Shown: in pieces, positions 4,950-6,835 of the stretch
How positions within the stretch are numbered: position 1 is the first letter of the stretch
Layout: each line of letters begins with the position of its first letter
Assembly (NCBI GenBank): GCA_000404785.1
Contig: ASNI01000097.1
Location: 1 to 6,835, forward strand
Reading direction: 5' to 3'
Source: Cloacimonetes bacterium SCGC AAA252-N17
GTDB taxonomy: Bacteria; Cloacimonadota; Cloacimonadia; JGIOTU-2
Length of the DNA: 6,835 nt
The notes under the pieces: generated by a model
What the model was told of the DNA's origin: nothing
Database searches by the model: none
The model's input: the letters and a program-made list of their open reading frames with translations, nothing else
Made by a program: the position numbers and the translations under genes

Positions 4950-6835
4950 GTGAAAAAGAAAATTATGTTAGTTTTATTGCTTGCACTGTTCATCACTCAA
5001 TCTTTGCAGGCAGTTCCGATCACTTCCTATGAAGGCACCTGGGAAGGTTATATCAAAATACCCGGACAGGAATTGGAAATCATTGTTGACTTTATCATAC
5101 ATGAAAAGACACTTGACGGTACGATCGATATCCCCCTGCAGCAGGCATTTGATCTGCCCTTGAAGATTGTTTCAATTGAAGATAACCTTATCCGTTTTAA
5201 TATAGTTGATGTACCTGGTGATCCTCAATTTGAGGGCACATTATCAGAAGACATGAACACAATTGAGGGTGATTTCACACAAAATAATGCTACCTTTCCT
5301 TTTGTTTTACACAAAAAATCCATTGAAGAAAAGGAGCAGGAATCAGCACATCTTGAAGAAATTCTTCAAAGCATTCGCACATTTATAGATACAACATTAT
5401 CACAATGGAACGTGCCGGGCGTTGCTGTTTCTATCGTGAAGGACGGAGAGATCCTTATGATTGAAGGATTCGGCTTCCGGGATCTTGAGAATAATAAGCC
5501 CATGACATCCAATACGCTTCATGCAATTGGCTCATCCACAAAAGCATTCACAGCGTTTTCTGTGGGACTGCTTGTTGATGACGGCATAATTGATTGGAAT
5601 ACCCCGATAAAAACCTACATGCCTGATTTCAAAATGTATGATGAATTCGCCACGCAGGAAATGACAGCCATCGATCTGCTGACGCATCGTTCTGGATTGC
5701 CACGGCATGACCTGATGTGGTATGGCTCCTATTTCACTCGCGAGGAGATGTATGAAAGACTTCGCTTCCTCGAACCAAATGAACCTTTCCGATACACTTA
5801 TCAATATCAGAATCTAATGTTCATGACCGCCGGCTTAATGGTTGGTCGTCTTTCAAACAGCACATGGGAAGATGTAGTGCAGGAAAGAATTTTCAATCCA
5901 CTTGGAATGAACTCAACTAATTTTTCTATTGATGTCTCACAGGGCAGTGATGATTATGCACTTCCTTACAGCGGAAATCCGACAGAAGAGCCGGAAGAAA
6001 TCTCCTTCAGAAACATTTCTACGATCGGACCTGCCGGTTCAATAAACTCTACTTCAGCCGATATGGCTCGATGGATAAAGATGCTGCTCAACAAAGGAAA
6101 AGTCGATGACACACAGCTTATGATGGAAGGAACAGTGGAAACGATCCTCACACCCCACATGTTCATTCCCGGAAAAAGCTCTAACGAAGAGCTTACCTAC
6201 CGAAACTATGGCCTTGGATGGTTTATTCTTACATATAGAGGACACCCTTTTGTTCAACATGGCGGCAATATTGACGGATTCTCTACATTGGTTTCGTTAT
6301 TACCAGAGGACAATCTCGGCATTGTGCTGATGGTCAATCAAAACGGTTCAGGATATCCAACCACTCTGAATTATTATATTATTGATCACTTACTTGATCT
6401 GGAACCCGTGGATTGGCATGAAAGAAATCTTGCCAAGCAATTAAGTCTTTCCGAACTGGAAGAAGAAAAGGGTGAGATCCCGCGAGTTCAAGGAACAAAA
6501 CCTTCCCACGACCTTGATGACTACGCAGGTACTTATGAAAATCCAGGTTATGGAAAAGTTGAAATCGGAAATGACGGCACACAGCTCTATATGGTTTATC
6601 ATTCCTTTGCAAGTCCCCTTGAACACTGGCATTACGATGTATTCAAACCCACAGAAGGTGTTCCTGCCGAGTCGAATATTTTTATAGAATTTCATACAAA
6701 TATTCAGGGAGACATTCATAATTTTTCTTCTTTGCTGGAACCTTCCGTTGCTCCTATTGAATTTGTAAAACTTCCTCCTTTAGAACTTTATGATCCGGAA
6801 TATCTTATTCAGTTCGTTGGGAAATACGAAATGGG
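4950..6835 (+). CDS. Secreted serine hydrolase, beta-lactamase/PBP family, 3' end missing
   Basis: The frame stays open from the GTG at 4950 to the last base (628 complete codons), so the C-terminus is cut off. Residues 1-21 form a signal peptide: K-K-K, a leucine-rich core, then S-L-Q-A before a likely cleavage site. About 25-125 is a small beta domain starting Y-E-G-T-W-E-G and ending in P-F-V-L-H-K-K, often seen ahead of hydrolase domains. The class C beta-lactamase-like domain (about 135-460) has S195-x-x-K198 in I-G-S-S-T-K-A-F, Y286-Q-N288 and H437-G-G, so all three catalytic motifs are intact. It resembles serine beta-lactamase-like esterases and peptidases more than true AmpC. From about 520 a DUF3471-like domain begins (Y-A-G-T-Y-E-N-P-G-Y-G-K-V-E-I), and a second similar start (F-V-G-K-Y-E-M) lies at the window edge. 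The substrate is unknown. It starts 35 bp after the acyltransferase with no terminator between. Confidence 0.88.
   Translation, partial: MKKKIMLVLLLALFITQSLQAVPITSYEGTWEGYIKIPGQELEIIVDFIIHEKTLDGTIDIPLQQAFDLPLKIVSIEDNLIRFNIVDVPGDPQFEGTLSEDMNTIEGDFTQNNATFPFVLHKKSIEEKEQESAHLEEILQSIRTFIDTTLSQWNVPGVAVSIVKDGEILMIEGFGFRDLENNKPMTSNTLHAIGSSTKAFTAFSVGLLVDDGIIDWNTPIKTYMPDFKMYDEFATQEMTAIDLLTHRSGLPRHDLMWYGSYFTREEMYERLRFLEPNEPFRYTYQYQNLMFMTAGLMVGRLSNSTWEDVVQERIFNPLGMNSTNFSIDVSQGSDDYALPYSGNPTEEPEEISFRNISTIGPAGSINSTSADMARWIKMLLNKGKVDDTQLMMEGTVETILTPHMFIPGKSSNEELTYRNYGLGWFILTYRGHPFVQHGGNIDGFSTLVSLLPEDNLGIVLMVNQNGSGYPTTLNYYIIDHLLDLEPVDWHERNLAKQLSLSELEEEKGEIPRVQGTKPSHDLDDYAGTYENPGYGKVEIGNDGTQLYMVYHSFASPLEHWHYDVFKPTEGVPAESNIFIEFHTNIQGDIHNFSSLLEPSVAPIEFVKLPPLELYDPEYLIQFVGKYEM

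Noticed and set aside
5532..5804. Minus-strand and other-frame open frames within 4981-6719.
   Set aside because: All lie inside the continuous serine hydrolase frame, which carries the catalytic motifs.

Overview
The window looks like ordinary chromosome from a moderately AT-rich Gram-negative bacterium. Two genes point to lipopolysaccharide or lipid A assembly: a family 9 (heptosyltransferase-type) glycosyltransferase and an LpxL/HtrB-type acyltransferase. A transglutaminase-like protein of a kind I associate with Bacteroidetes, a PD-(D/E)XK 'GxxExxY' gene and many structured intergenic repeats fit the Bacteroidetes/Chlorobi/Cloacimonadota part of the tree. That placement is an inference from protein style only; the window has no marker gene.

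Layout. Positions 1-1290 hold the 3' part of a transglutaminase-like protein gene, followed by a strong intrinsic terminator (1324-1357). Positions 1358-1610 carry no gene but contain three structured elements: a two-hairpin REP-like element (1424-1464), an imperfect palindrome (1524-1573) and a perfect 9-bp inverted repeat (1578-1597). A small minus-strand gene (1611-1919) encodes a membrane-anchored protein with an Sm/SH3-like beta domain. It diverges from a plus-strand cluster across a 123-bp gap that holds a good promoter for the minus gene and nested inverted repeats.

The plus cluster runs glycosyltransferase (2043-3047), broken GxxExxY gene (3044-3566), dCMP deaminase (3563-4045), lipid A acyltransferase (4045-4914) and a secreted serine hydrolase (4950 to the window end). 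The junctions overlap (ATGA, ATGA, TAATG) or are only 35 bp apart, so the cluster is probably one operon. The glycosyltransferase and acyltransferase would act on the LPS core and lipid A at the inner membrane. The deaminase supplies dUMP for thymidylate synthesis and has no direct link to LPS. The serine hydrolase is exported.

The most unusual region is 3044-3566. A GxxExxY cassette with inverted flanks built of 10-bp units begins exactly at the glycosyltransferase stop codon. It is itself interrupted by an approximately 100-bp MITE-like insertion with 13-bp perfect inverted ends. This nested insertion splits the gene into two frames. I do not see a complete new defence or regulatory system in the window.
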